Below, in pieces: positions 1 through 10,794 of a DNA stretch of 64,000 bases (position 1 is its first letter; every line of letters starts with the position of its first letter). Source of the stretch: Cacajao melanocephalus (lineage: Eukaryota; Chordata; Mammalia; Primates; Pitheciidae). The DNA lies in NCBI GenBank assembly GCA_963573385.1, contig CAUYLG010051217.1, positions 1 to 64,000 on the forward strand. The letters run 5' to 3'. The notes beneath the pieces are model-generated. The model searched no databases, was not told the origin of the DNA, and was given only the letters and a program-made list of their open reading frames with translations. The translations under genes and the position numbers were made by a program.

Positions 1-2666
1 CTCTGGCTTTGTTCTTATTTGCTTAGGATTGTCATTGCTATGCGGGCTTACTAATGTTTCCACATGAAGTTTAAGGTGTTTTTTTCCAGTTCTGAGAAGA
101 ATATCATTGGTAGCTTGATGGGGATAGCATTGAATCTGTAAATTACTTTGGGCAGTTTGGCCATTTTCACGATACTGATTCTTCCTAATAATGAGCATGG
201 AATGTTTTTCCATCTGTTTTTGTCCTCTCTTATTTTCTTGATCAGTGGTTTGTAGTTCTCTGTGAAGAGATCTTTTACATCCTTTGTTACTTGTATTCCT
301 AGGTATTTTATTCTCTTTGTAGCAGTTGTAAATGGGAGTTCACTCTTGATTTGGCTCTCTGTTTGCCCGTTGTTGGTATATAGGAATGCTTGTGATTTCT
401 GCACATTGATTTTGTACCCTGAGACTTTGCTGAAGTTGCTTATCAGCTTAAGGAGGTTTTGGGCTGAGATGGTGGGGTCTTCTAAATATACGATCAGGTT
501 GTTTACTAATAGGGACAATTTCACTCCTCCTAATTGAATGCCCTTTATTTCTTTTTCTTGCCTGATTGCTCTGGCTAGAACTTCCAAAAATATATTGAAT
601 AGGAGTGGTGAGAGAGGGTATCCTTGTCTAGTGCCAGTTTTTAAAGGGAATGCTTCCAGGTTTTGCCTGTTCAGTATAATATTGGCTGTGGGTTTGTCAT
701 AAATAGCTTTTATTATTTTGAGATATGTTCCATCAATACCTAGCTTATTAAGAATTTTTAGCATAAAGTGCTGTTGAATTTTGTCAAAGGCCTTCTCTGA
801 ATCTCTTAAGATAATCATATGGTTTTTGTCTTTGGTTTTGTTTGTGTGGTGGATTACGTTTGATTTGCGTATGTTGAACCAGCCTTGCATCCCCGGGATG
901 AAGCCTACTTGATCATGGTGGATAAGCTTTTTGATGTGCTGTTGAATGTGGTTTGCCAGTATTCTATAGAAGATTTTTGCATCTATGTTCATCATGGATA
1001 TTGGCCTGTAGTTTTAGTTTTTAGTTGTGTCTCTGCCAGGTTTTGGTATCAGGATGAAGTTGGTCTCATAAAATGATTTGGGAAGGATTCCCTCTTTTTG
1101 TATTGCTTGGAATAGTTTCAGAAGGAATGGTACCAGCTCCTCTTTGTATGTCTGGTAGAATTCTGCTGTGAACCCGTCTGGACCTGGACTTTTTTTGATT
1201 GGTAGGCTATTAATTGCTACCTGAACTTCAGCCCTTGTTATTGGTCTATTCAGGGTTTCAACTTCTTCCTGGCTTAGTCTTGGCAGTGTGCAAGTGTCCA
1301 GGAATTTATCCATTTCTTCCAGATTTACTGGTTTATGTGCATAGAGTTGTTTGTAGTAATCTCTGATGGTAGTTTGTATTTCTGAGGAATTGGTGGTGAT
1401 CTTCTGTTTATCGTTTTTTATTGCATCTATTTGATCCTTCTCTCTTTTCTTTTTTATTAGTCTAGCTAGCAGTCTGTCTATTTTGTTGATCTTATCAAAA
1501 AACCAGTTCCTGGATTTGTTGATTTTTTTGAAGGATGTTTTGTGTCTCTATCTCCTTCAGTTCTATTCTGATCTTAGTTATTTCTTGTCTTCTGCTACCT
1601 TTTGAGGTTTTTTGTTCTTGCTCCTCTAGCTCTTTCAATTTTGACAATAGGGTGTCGATTTTAGATCTTTCCTCACTTCTCATATGGGCATTTATTGCTA
1701 TAAATTTCCCTCTAGACACTGCTTTAAATGTGTCCCATAGATTCTGCTGTGTTGTGTCTTCACTCTCATTGGTTTTGAAGAATATTTTTATTTCTGCCTT
1801 CATTTCAGTGTTTATGCAGTCATCATTCTGCAGCCGGTTCTTCAGTTGCCATGTAGTTGTGTGGCTTTGAGTGAGTTTCTTAATCCTGAGTTCTAATTTG
1901 ATTGCACTGTGGTATGAAAGACTGTTTGTATGATTTCTATTCTTTTGCATTTGCTGAGGAGTGATTTACTTCCAATTATGTGGTTGATTTTAGAGTAAGT
2001 GCAATATGGTGCTGAGAGGAATGTGTATATTGTGGATTTGTGGTGGAGTGTTCTGTAAGTGTGTATTCTGTAAGTGTTCTGTAAGGTTCAGTTGGTCCAG
2101 ATCTGCATTCAAGTCCTGAATATCATTGCTGACTTTCTGTCTCATTGATCTGTCCAATATTATCAGTGGAGTGTTAAAGTCTCCCACTATTATTGTGTGG
2201 GAGTCTGTCTCTTTGTAGGTCGTTAAGAACTTGCTTTATGTATCTGGGTGCTTCTGCATTGGTTGCATATATGTTTAGGATAGTTAGCTCTTTTTGTTGC
2301 ATTGATCCTTTTACCATTATCTAATGCCCTTCTTTGTCTCTTGATCTTTGTTGGTTTAAAATCTGTTTTATTAGAGACTAGGATTGCTACCACTGCTTTT
2401 TTTTGCTCTCCATTTGCTTGGTAAATCTTCTTCCTTCCCTTTATTTTGAGTCTATATGAGTCTTTGAATGTGAGATAGGTCTCTTGAATACAGCACACTG
2501 ATGGGTCTTGACTTTTTATCCAGTTTGCCAGTCTGTGTCTTTTGATTGGGGCATTTAGGTCATTTACATTCATTTTAACAATTTCACTTCTGTTTTTAAG
2601 AAGTGAAATTGATAGGTCATTTACATTCAATGTTAATATTGTTATGTTTGAATTTGATCCTGCCAT
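1..2666 (-). pseudogene. L1 ORF2 (endonuclease/reverse transcriptase), broken
   Basis: ORF2p nicks target DNA and reverse-transcribes L1 RNA in target-primed reverse transcription. The endonuclease begins at the Met at 2666. The blocks IQET and MGDFN (2187) remain, but the catalytic SDH motif reads SYH (Tyr codon at 1912-1914). The reverse transcriptase lies in a 314-residue open segment, 995 down to 51. It keeps the first catalytic Asp (residue 65) and the PLSPLLFN block, but the FADD box reads LVNN, so both metal-binding aspartates are asparagines (498-503). Frameshifts separate the segments at 2666-2223, 2187-1990, 1950-1495, 1313-1014 and 995-51. A 57-base in-frame insertion sits near residues 16-34. 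The C-terminal part is outside the window. Confidence 0.93.
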
Positions 2667-2729
2667 TTTGCTAATGGCTGGTCGTTTTGCCCATTAGTTG
2701 ATGCAGTTTCTTCATTACATTATTGTTCT

Positions 2730-3755
2730 TTACCATTTGGTATGTTTTTGTAGTGGCTGGTACTGGTTGTTCCTTTCCATGCTTAGTACTTCCTTCAGGA
2801 GCTCTTGTAAGGCAGGTCTTGTAGTGATGGAATCTCTCAGCAATTGCTTGTCCATAAAGGATTTTATTTCTCCTTCACTTATGAAGCTTAGTTTGTCTTG
2901 ATATGAAATTCTGGGTTGAAAGTTATTTTCTTTAAGGATGTTGAATATTGGCCCCCGCTCCCTTCTAGCTTGTAGAGCTTCTGCCGAGAGATCTGCTGTG
3001 AGTCTGATGGTCTTTCCTTTGTGAGTTACTCGGCCTGTCTCTGTGGCTGTCCTTAGGATTTTTTCCTTCATTTCAACCCTGGTAAATCTGACGATTATTT
3101 ACCTTGAGGTTGCTCTTCTTGAAGAGTATCTTTGTGGCGTTCTCTGTATTTCCTGTATTTGAATGTTGACCTGCCCTGTTATGTTGGGAAGTTCTCTTTG
3201 GTAATATCCTGAAGAGTGTTTTCCAGCTTGTAATCATTCCCTCCCTCACCTTCAGTTACGCCGATCAAGCATAGATTAGGTCTTTTCACATAATCCCATA
3301 TTTCTTGGAGGCTTTGTTCATTTCTTTTCACTCTTTTTTTCCCTTTTCTTGCCTTCTCATTTTATTTCATTGATTTGATCTTCAATCTCTGATATCCTTT
3401 CTTCTGCTTGATCGATTTGTCTGCTGAAACTTGTGTATGCCTCGTGAAGGTCTCGTGTTGTGTTTTTCAGTTTCATTAAGTCATTTATGTTCTTTTCTTA
3501 GCTGGTTATTCTAGTTAGCATTTTGTGTAACCTTTTTTCATGGTTTTTAGTTTCTTTGCATTGGGTTAGAACATGTTCCTTTAGCTCAGGGAAGTTTGTT
3601 ATTACCCACCTTCTGAAGCTTGCTTCTGTCAATTCGTCAAACTCATTCTCTGTCTTGTTTTGTTCCCTTGATGGTGAGGAGTTGTAATCCCTGGGAGGAG
3701 AAGAGGCATTCTGGTCTTTGATGATTTCAACCTTTTTGTGCTGGTTTCTTCCCAT
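2730..3755 (-). pseudogene. L1 ORF1 (RNA-binding chaperone), broken
   Basis: ORF1p is the trimeric coiled-coil RNA-binding protein that coats L1 RNA in the cytoplasm. The start Met is at 3755, and 85 residues are open, including the conserved NFPELKEHVLTQCKE stretch. A stop follows just after LTRITS near 3497. Readable coiled-coil sequence continues to about 3370, then frameshifts intervene. The last 113 residues (3071-2730) are open and match the C-terminal domain, with ARRERGPIFNILKENNFQPR and a normal terminus. The stop is 63 bases before the ORF2 Met. The total length is close to a normal ORF1 of about 340 residues, so damage is by point changes and small indels. Confidence 0.93.
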
Positions 3756-4585
3756 CTTTGTGGATTGATCTCCCTTTGTTCTTTGAAGTTGGTGATTTAG
3801 GGAGAAATCTCTGAACAGACATCCTTTCTGTTGAAGTTGGAGGTATATCTTTTTTGGCCTATGGAGGCGCTGCTGGGTGCCTTGGATTCAGTCTGGCTGC
3901 TGGGTGGGTGGTCTTCCCCTGGAGTTTATTTATGCAGGTGAGATTAGCCCCACCTTCCCAATGGCATCTCTCCTTCCCCGAGCTCAATCTTCCCAGTTAG
4001 AGTCAAACTGGTGTATTCACTGTGAAGCTCTCTGTCACACAGGCTTCAGTTTGAGTTTTGTGAGGGTAGGCCTGCCAGGCTTTATGGCCTGTTTCCCTGC
4101 TTTCAACTCTGCCTCTTTCTATGGGACTGGTAGCTCCGGCCTGCTGACGTTAGTCCAAACTTCCACCCAGGTCCATGTCGCAAGTTGCAGCACCAGACGG
4201 GAGCTGTCGCTCAGATTTGCATCAACAACCCATGGTGCTCCTCAGTCCAGCGGGGCCCTCCTGGACTATGGGTTGCAGGAGGAATGAGGAAAGCACAGAA
4301 TCCAAATCAGAGCACTGAGGGGGTGAAGGCCCCGACCCTCTGAGCAAACTGCACATTCCAGGTAGGGGCGCACCTTGCCCTGTCTCTGTTTGCCCTCCCT
4401 GGGTGGCTCTCGCACTGCTTTGGCTGGCCTTCCCTGGGCTCAATTTTCAGTGTCTTACCAGTTCCACTGAAATGAACCTGGTGCTTCGCTTGGAATTGTG
4501 AAGTCCTCTAGCCCTCTCTGCATCTCATTCACTAGGAGCTGCATTCTGGTGTTGCCTCCTCTCGGCCATCTTGGCGCTGATCTCT
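3756..4585 (-). promoter_or_regulatory. L1 5' UTR (internal promoter region)
   Basis: This GC-richer segment upstream of ORF1 is the L1 internal promoter region. Intact copies drive sense transcription from its first bases and antisense transcription outward. Open frames of 136 and 73 residues here are incidental to the GC-rich 5' UTR. Whether this copy is still active cannot be told from the sequence. Confidence 0.85.
4564..4573 (-). promoter_or_regulatory. YY1-type site at the L1 5' end
   Basis: The plus strand reads GGCCATCTTG, giving CAAGATGGCC on the L1 strand. This is the YY1 core found at the first bases of L1 5' UTRs, where YY1 positions transcription start. It is unmutated even though the rest of the element is decayed. 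Activity is not implied. Confidence 0.7.
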
Positions 4586-5056
4586 ACAGGGTGATTTTTT
4601 AAAAGCATAAATAATGACTAACAATTACAGAAGAATTAAACTATAGAAATAAACTCAAAAAAAGAAACAAAATCTGGCTGTTAGCAATAAATCATTTTCC
4701 TGTCTTATTCTGTGCTTCTTACATTGTATAGCATAATGTTTAAATATAAAGTTGGGTACGAATGGTACCTGAAAGTAGTTTTTGTGATCACCTTCTCTTT
4801 ATAGTTTATACTGATAGCTAACTACCTGCTCAAAAGTGAGAAGATTGCCTTTCTTAGCAGGAAAAGAGCAGAAGGAAATCATAACTAAGGTAGCTTCAGA
4901 ATAGGGTGAACAACTTGTCCCAATTTGTCTAGGACTTTCTGGTTTTAGCATTGAAAGTCCCACATTCTTGAAAACCCCTAATTCTTAAGCAAACTGAGGC
5001 AGTAAGTGACTGTATTGCAGAGTCACTGCATTTAGTATATATGCCAATAACATATG
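4586..5056. other. Single-copy spacer
   Basis: AT-rich DNA between the L1 5' end and Tigger1. I see no gene, repeat or motif that I can support. Confidence 0.6.
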
Positions 5057-5309
5057 CAGGCATACCTCAGAGAGATTGCAGGTGTGGTTTTGACCACCAC
5101 AATAAAAGGAATATCACAATAAAGTGACTCACACTAATTTGTTGGCTTTCTGGTGCATATAAAAGTTATGTTCATACTATACTATAATCTGTTAAATGTG
5201 CAGTAGCATTATGTCTAAAAATAATGCATATATCTTAATTAAAAATACTTTATTTTTAAAAATGCTAATAATCATCCAAGCTTTCAGTGAGTCATAATCT
5301 TTTTGTTCA

Positions 5310-7275
5310 TGGAGTGTCTTCCCTCAGAATTTGATGGCTGTTGATTGATCAAGTTGGTGGTGCCTGTGGCAATTAAATAAAAAAAGACAAAAATGAAGTT
5401 TGAAATACTGATTGACTCTTCCTTTCACAAAAGACTTCTCCATAGCATTTGATGCTGTTTGATAGCATTTAACCCACAGTAGAACTTCCAAATTTGTAGT
5501 TAATCCTCTCAAACCCTGCCACTGCTTTATCAGCTATGTTTATGTAATATTTAAATCTTTTCTTGTGATTTCAACAATGTTCACAGCATCTTCACCAAGA
5601 GTAGATACCATCTCAGAAAACTACTTTCTTTCTCATCCTTAAGAAGCAGCTCCTAACTTGTGAACGTTTTATCAAGAGATTGCAGCAATTCAGTCATGTC
5701 TTCAGGCTCCACCTCTAATTCTGCTTTCTTTGCTCTCTCTACCACATCTGCATGTACATCCTTCACCTAAGTCTTAAACCCCTCAAAGTCAGCCATGAGG
5801 GGTAGAATCAACCTTATTCCAAAATACTGTTAATGTTGACATTTTGACATCCTTCTATGAATCATGAATGTTATGAACAGCATCAAGGATAGTGAATTCT
5901 CTCCAGAAGGTTTTCAGTTTACTTTGCCCAAATCCATCAGAGGAATCACTATCTATGGCAGCTATAGCCTTACAAAATGCATTTCTTAAATAATAAGAAT
6001 AGAGAGTCAAAATTACTTTTTGATCCACAGTCTGCAGAATGAATGTGTGTTAACAGGCATGAAAACATTATTAATCTACTTATACATCTCCATCAGAACT
6101 CTTAGATGACCAAGTATGTCGATGAGCAGTTACAATAGGAAAGGAAGCTTTTTATTCTGGGCAGTAGGTCTCAACAGTAGGCTTAAAATATGTAGTATAT
6201 CATACTGTAAACAGATTGGCTGTCATTCAGGCTTCATTATTCCATTTATAGAGCACAGGCCGAGTAGATATACCATGATCCCTTGGGTCCTAATATTTTT
6301 GGAATGAGAAATAAACATTGGCTTCAACTGAAAGTCACCAGCTGCATTAGCCCCTAACTTTTGAGTTAGCCTTCTCTTTTTTAGTCAATTTTTTAATTTC
6401 AATAGTTTTTGAGGTACAGATTGTTTTTGATTAAATCGATTAGTTCTTTAGTGGTGATTTCTGAGATTTTGATGCACCCATCACCTGAGCAGTGTCCACT
6501 GTACCCAATATGTAGTCTTTTATCCCTCACTCCTCTCCCAACCTTCCTTGTTAAGCCCCCATAGTCTATTATATCATTCTTATGCCTTTGCTTCCTCATA
6601 GCTTGGCTCCCACTTATAAGTGAGTACCTATGGTATTTGGCTTTCCATTCCTGAGTTACTTCACTTAGAGTAATGGCCTCCAAATCTATCCAAATTTCAG
6701 CTTGCTCTTTTAACCCTGGGAGCCAAACATTGACTTCTTCTCTCCTGCTCCAAAAGTCCTAGATGGCATCAATGATCTTAGCTACACCTTCTGGATAACT
6801 TACGGCAGCTTCTACATTAGCGCGTGCTCCTTCACCTGGAACTTTTATGTTATGAAGACAACTTCTTTTATTAAACCTCATGAAGCAGCCTCTGCTACCT
6901 TCCAACTTTTCTTTGGCAGCTTCCTCACCTCACTCTTCCCTCATAGAATTGAAGAGAGTTAGGGCTCTTCTCTAGATTAGGCTTTTGGTTAAGGGAACAT
7001 TGTAGCTGGTTTGATCTTCTACTCAAACCACTAAAACTTTCTCCATATCAGCAATACAGCTGTTTGACTTTCGTATTATTCTTATGTTCACTGGAGCAGC
7101 GCTTTTAATTTTCTTCAGTAACTTTTCCTCTGCATTTACAAGTTGGCTAACTTTGGCACGGGAGGGTTAGCTTTTGGCCTGTGTCAGCTTTTGACATGCC
7201 TTCCTCACTAAGCTTAATCATTTCTAGCTTTTGAGTTCATGTGAGAGATGTGTGACTCTTCCTTTCTCTAGGGTT
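5310..7275 (-). pseudogene. Tigger1 transposase, broken
   Basis: The source protein has a CENP-B-like helix-turn-helix N-terminus and a pogo-type DDD catalytic core. Here the start-codon region near 7270 appears deleted. An L1 insertion splits the frame at 6384-6700. About 60 bases around the first catalytic Asp block (VDETA) are missing at 6767-6770, between two CATC repeats. The second catalytic Asp is still readable (codon 6118-6120, in LLID), as is the third (codon 6023-6025, in the former LQPMDQG block). The longest surviving frame is only 62 residues (5512-5324), from the C-terminal part. Related domesticated genes (TIGD family, CENP-B) exist, but nothing suggests domestication here. 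Confidence 0.88.
6384..6700 (-). mobile_element. L1 3' end inserted in Tigger1
   Basis: The sequence matches the L1 terminus read in antisense, including the blocks around CCCATCACC, TTTATCCCTCA and CCCACTTATAAGTGAG. It interrupts the Tigger1 transposase. Flanks CTTCTCTTTT (6371-6380) and CTTGCTCTTTT (6701-6711) look like an imperfect target duplication. Severely 5'-truncated, late L1MA or early L1PB type. It must be younger than the Tigger1 copy. Confidence 0.88.
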
Positions 7276-7650
7276 ATTAATTGACCTGATCTCAGGGAAC
7301 AGGGAGGCCCAAAAAGATGGACAGAGACAAGGGAATGACAAGTCAGTGGAGCAGTCAGAACACACACACATTTACTGATTAAGTTTTACATCTTATTTTG
7401 GCATGATTTGTGGTGCCTCAAAACAGTTCTAATAGTAACATCAAAGATCAGTGATCACAGATCACCATAACAGATATAATAATAATGAAAAAGTTTGAAG
7501 TATTACAAGAATTGCCAATATGTACTTAGAAATACAAAATGAGCATATGCTATTGGAAATATGAACTTAATTGACACAAAGCTGCCACAAACCTTCAATT
7601 TGTGAAAAATACTGTATTTGTGAAGCACAAATAAAGTGTAATACAATTAA

Positions 7651-8869
7651 GTAGTGAAAGTAGGGCTTTAATATGGACTTGCTTTTCCTTTATGGTACAG
7701 CCTTGAGGTTATGCTTTAAGAAAAGTGTTCTGCAGAAATCTAAATATCAACCTAGATAAGTTAGGAACCTGTTATTCACATTATAAAATTGTACTTACTA
7801 CACAAACAAGTTTTCTTAACTTGCAGCATTTCTTTAAATTATAGTTTCCTTGGCACATTTTGTTTATTGGTCATTAGTCACTCAATGGGGAGTCTGGGGA
7901 ACAACTGCCAAATGCCGATCAATCAGAAATGAGGATGAAAAAATGATGAAATAATAAAATAAATCTCTAGGAAAGTGCAACTAAATATATTTTCTCTTCC
8001 ATAAATACATGTATCCTAGAAGTGGATTGATTTGGGCTGGAAAGATATTCTTCCTTGGTAGTTAGGAGATGTATTTTAGAAGTTCTGCATTAGAAGGAAG
8101 CTTGTCGAATGTCATTAAGAGAATCACTGAACTGAACTGAAAACTGGAGACATGATTGTTATTTTTGAAATGAGGAGACCAGGTAAATAGGTTATGCTAA
8201 ATTCCATGGATAAAGAGATGCTGCTGAAACCCCACTCAAAATGTTGTAACCGTTATTTTTCTTCTATCAGGATCTTCACACTTAAAGATTTCTTGTCCCT
8301 TATCCCCTTTAATTACTTCTATTTCAGATATTATACATAGAATACCCAAGTACTACTGAAGGGACACACTAATTAGAACCATAGAAGGAATTAGCATCAC
8401 AAAACAATAGTAAGGGATTAGTGAAGATGTGATAGAGTCCATAACAAGCATATTTTGAGTAAACAAAAATTAGCTTTCTGAAGAATATTCCACCAAATGA
8501 GAAAGTAATATGAAGAGATAAAAATGATGTGAAGAGAAATGGAAAAATAAGCTTCTGCTTTAATAAGCCTCCATGATTAGATAATAAGATATGTATGTGA
8601 TTACACAGGACCCAACCATTAAGACATTAAACTGATTCAGGAAAGCATTTCTTACTAAATACTCCATTTAAAGTAATTTTCAGCTTCACTTTTTTAAGCT
8701 TCATCAGTCTTTTATTTTGTATTGTGTTATTGCTTTTCAATTATAAGCATATGGTTTTTATCATTATATTTATCTTAAGCACACCTCTTTCCTTTTTTAC
8801 AGACTTCACATTCTGAGTGCTCTACTCTTATAACATACTTGAGTAATTTTCTTTCATAATAATAACATC
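7651..8869. other. Single-copy region
   Basis: AT-rich DNA with no supported gene or repeat and no long open frame. Confidence 0.55.
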
Positions 8870-9112
8870 AGTAACAATAACAATAGCATCTGCCATTTGT
8901 GAGTTTCATTTTTCCTGGAGGGTTTGCCAAGTGCTCTGTAAGATTTATTCTCATTTAATCTCCAAGCATCCTAATGAGAAAACTGAGATTTAGAGACATT
9001 ATGTGATTTGTTCAAGGTCAAACAGATCTAAATGGTAGAGCCAGAATTTTAATACCAGGGTCTACTTGACCAAAATCTTTGCTCTTAACCATTGCATAGC
9101 ACCTGCTACTAC
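8870..9112 (-). mobile_element. MIR SINE
   Basis: Reading the minus strand gives the MIR pattern: a GGTTAAGAGC-like start (9085-9095), a CCAGGTTC-type block, the core, then a CTCATTAGGATG-like end. Diverged, as expected for a mammalian-wide tRNA-derived SINE. Confidence 0.8.
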
Positions 9113-10154
9113 TGCAGGTTTTTAAGGCTATAACATCCTTGGCTGTAGGGGAGTCATAATCCTGAGACCATGAGATCACCCATCTTTGCCAGGGAGGCTG
9201 TCCAAGAGAGTTCAGGCCTTGCTGTCTGATAACTGGGCAGTAGCTGTTAGGTTCCTTTATCTTCTTATATGTGACTCTTTAATTCCTGATTATTCCTAGG
9301 AGATCTTTGGAAGAGTAGTTAGCTATTGTTTTATATCACAAGGTTAGGTCAAGAATGAGAACTAGTCAAAGATTAAATGACTTCTCAGGGTATTGAGCAA
9401 ACTCCTCTGGGCTAGGCTGTGCAAGAGAAAGAAAAACAAGCCAGATGGGGTAATTGCCCTCACCCTGGGGTTTCTCTCTTATGCAGTTCAGAGCGAGAAA
9501 CTTTGGTTGTCTCTGTCCTCCCGCAATGGTTTGTTTCTCTACTGCTAATTTTTGCCCCAGCAAAACCGTGCTATCCAGTTTATGTTAGGGTACTTTGGTA
9601 ATATCCCTAGAAGGCTACTGTATAAACCTACATGCAGTAAACTGAGGTCTATGTTTCTGTAATGGATGGAAAGAAAAGCAACAAAACAATTCATTATGTT
9701 AAATCTGATTTTTCTTTTTTTTTAAAAAAAAAAGCAAATAGCATGATATTTTGGCAGACTTTCTGACAGCGCCCACATTTGATTTGATGAGATGTGTGCT
9801 CCTATTTGAGTTATGTCCAAAAGAGGGCAAACAGATGGAAAGCTTTTACAAAAGGCAAAAAAAAAAAAAAAAAAAAAAAAATATAGTTATTGTGAGCCTA
9901 GAATCCCTAATTTGCTTTTTAATTTTTTTCTCTTAAAAAGCAATAAATAGGTCTTAACAGATGGGCTAACATTTGAGTTAAAAGCATCTTTGAGAAACTA
10001 CAAGCAATGAATGCCTTATACAGATGTGGAGAGTTCAAATGCATGTAAATCATAGCAAACCACACAGAGTGAGGCTAGAGAAACATAAACTTTCTGAGAA
10101 AGGAGGTTTAGGAAAACATATGCTCAGACCTATAAAATAATCTTCAGTGACCTT
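9113..10154. other. Single-copy region with A-tracts
   Basis: No gene recognised. It contains a T9A10 near-palindrome at 9715-9733 and a 25-base A run at 9857-9881. I find no target duplication or retrotransposon body attached to the A run. Confidence 0.5.
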
Positions 10155-10484
10155 CCAGCATAGATTTTCTTTTTCTTTTCTTTTTTGAGACAGGGTCTCA
10201 CTCTGTCAGCTGGGGTGCAGTAGTGTGATCTCAGCTCACTGAAGCCTCAACATCCCGGGTTCAAGAGATCCTCCCACCTAAGCTTCTTAAGTGGATGGGA
10301 TTACAGGTGCATGCCACTCACACCGAGCTATTTTTTTTAAATTGTTATTTTTGTAGAAACTGGATTTCACCATGTTGCTCATGCTAGTCTCAAACTCCTG
10401 AGCTCAAGAGATCTGCTTGCCTCGGCCTCCCAAAGTGTGGAATTATAGGCATGGGCCATTGTGTCCGGCCCAGCATAGATTTTC
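10155..10484 (-). mobile_element. AluJ with 15-bp target duplication
   Basis: A full dimeric Alu in antisense occupies 10170-10469. The exact 15-base repeat CCAGCATAGATTTTC flanks it at 10155-10169 and 10470-10484. J-type diagnostic bases such as the AACTCCTGAGCTCAAG block mark it as an old subfamily. The poly-A tail appears as a T-rich start. Confidence 0.95.
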
Positions 10485-10794
10485 AAACTGTGAGTCATGA
10501 CCCACGGATAGGTCATGAAATCAGTTTAATCAGTTGTAATAGGAATTTGAAGAAAAAAACATGATAGTGGTGGTGGTGTTGGGGCAAGGAATAGGATCTA
10601 TTCAGAGTGTACCACTCTAAATAAAAATCAGTGCTGTTTCATGGTGGTTTGTTTCTATTACATATTGTATCCTGGGTGATGATGCATTTTTTACTATAGA
10701 TCATGGTTAAAATGTATGTATTCTAGAAGATGCTGATCTAGCAGATGATTAATGCAAATATATTGGAACATGACTCCGTTTATAAGCCCCCTTT
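10485..10794. other. Single-copy or very old repeat
   Basis: 10486-10530 has a palindromic GTGAGTCATGACCCAC-like start typical of old DNA transposons, but I cannot name a family. Nothing else is supported. Confidence 0.4.

Larger units (their letters stand above)
1..4585 (-). mobile_element. L1 retrotransposon, 5' part (old primate type)
   Basis: A long L1 lies on the minus strand and continues past the left edge of the window. Read from the right it has a 5' UTR, ORF1, a 63-base spacer and ORF2, the normal L1 order; 63 bases is also the usual human L1 spacer. The 5' end is marked by the conserved start around GCGCCAAGATGGCC near 4564-4580. Frameshifts and stops break both ORFs, so the copy is dead. 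The 5' UTR differs from the youngest L1PA form and resembles older L1PB/L1PA copies; the exact subfamily is uncertain. A 5' end this complete is uncommon, as most L1 copies are 5'-truncated. Confidence 0.95.
5057..7650 (-). mobile_element. Tigger1 DNA transposon (pogo/Tc1-mariner), near full length
   Basis: Starting at CAGGCATACCTC and for about 2.6 kb, the sequence follows the Tigger1 consensus as I know it, with the transposase on the minus strand. The left terminal inverted repeat is well kept. The right one (about 7610-7650) is decayed and lacks a clean GGTATGCCTG end. Without the L1 insert at 6384-6700 the length is about 2.28 kb, against about 2.4 kb for full-length Tigger1. Expected TA target bases are only approximate on the left. 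Tigger1 was active in early primates, so this copy is fossil. Confidence 0.93.

Noticed and set aside
3877..4443. 136- and 73-residue frames
   Set aside because: Incidental frames in the GC-rich L1 5' UTR.
9764..9774. ACAGCGCC as half of an NRSF/REST site
   Set aside because: The left half of the motif is absent, so the match is too short.
9857..9881. A25 run as a retrogene tail
   Set aside because: No retrotransposed body, poly(A) signal or flanking target repeat could be found.
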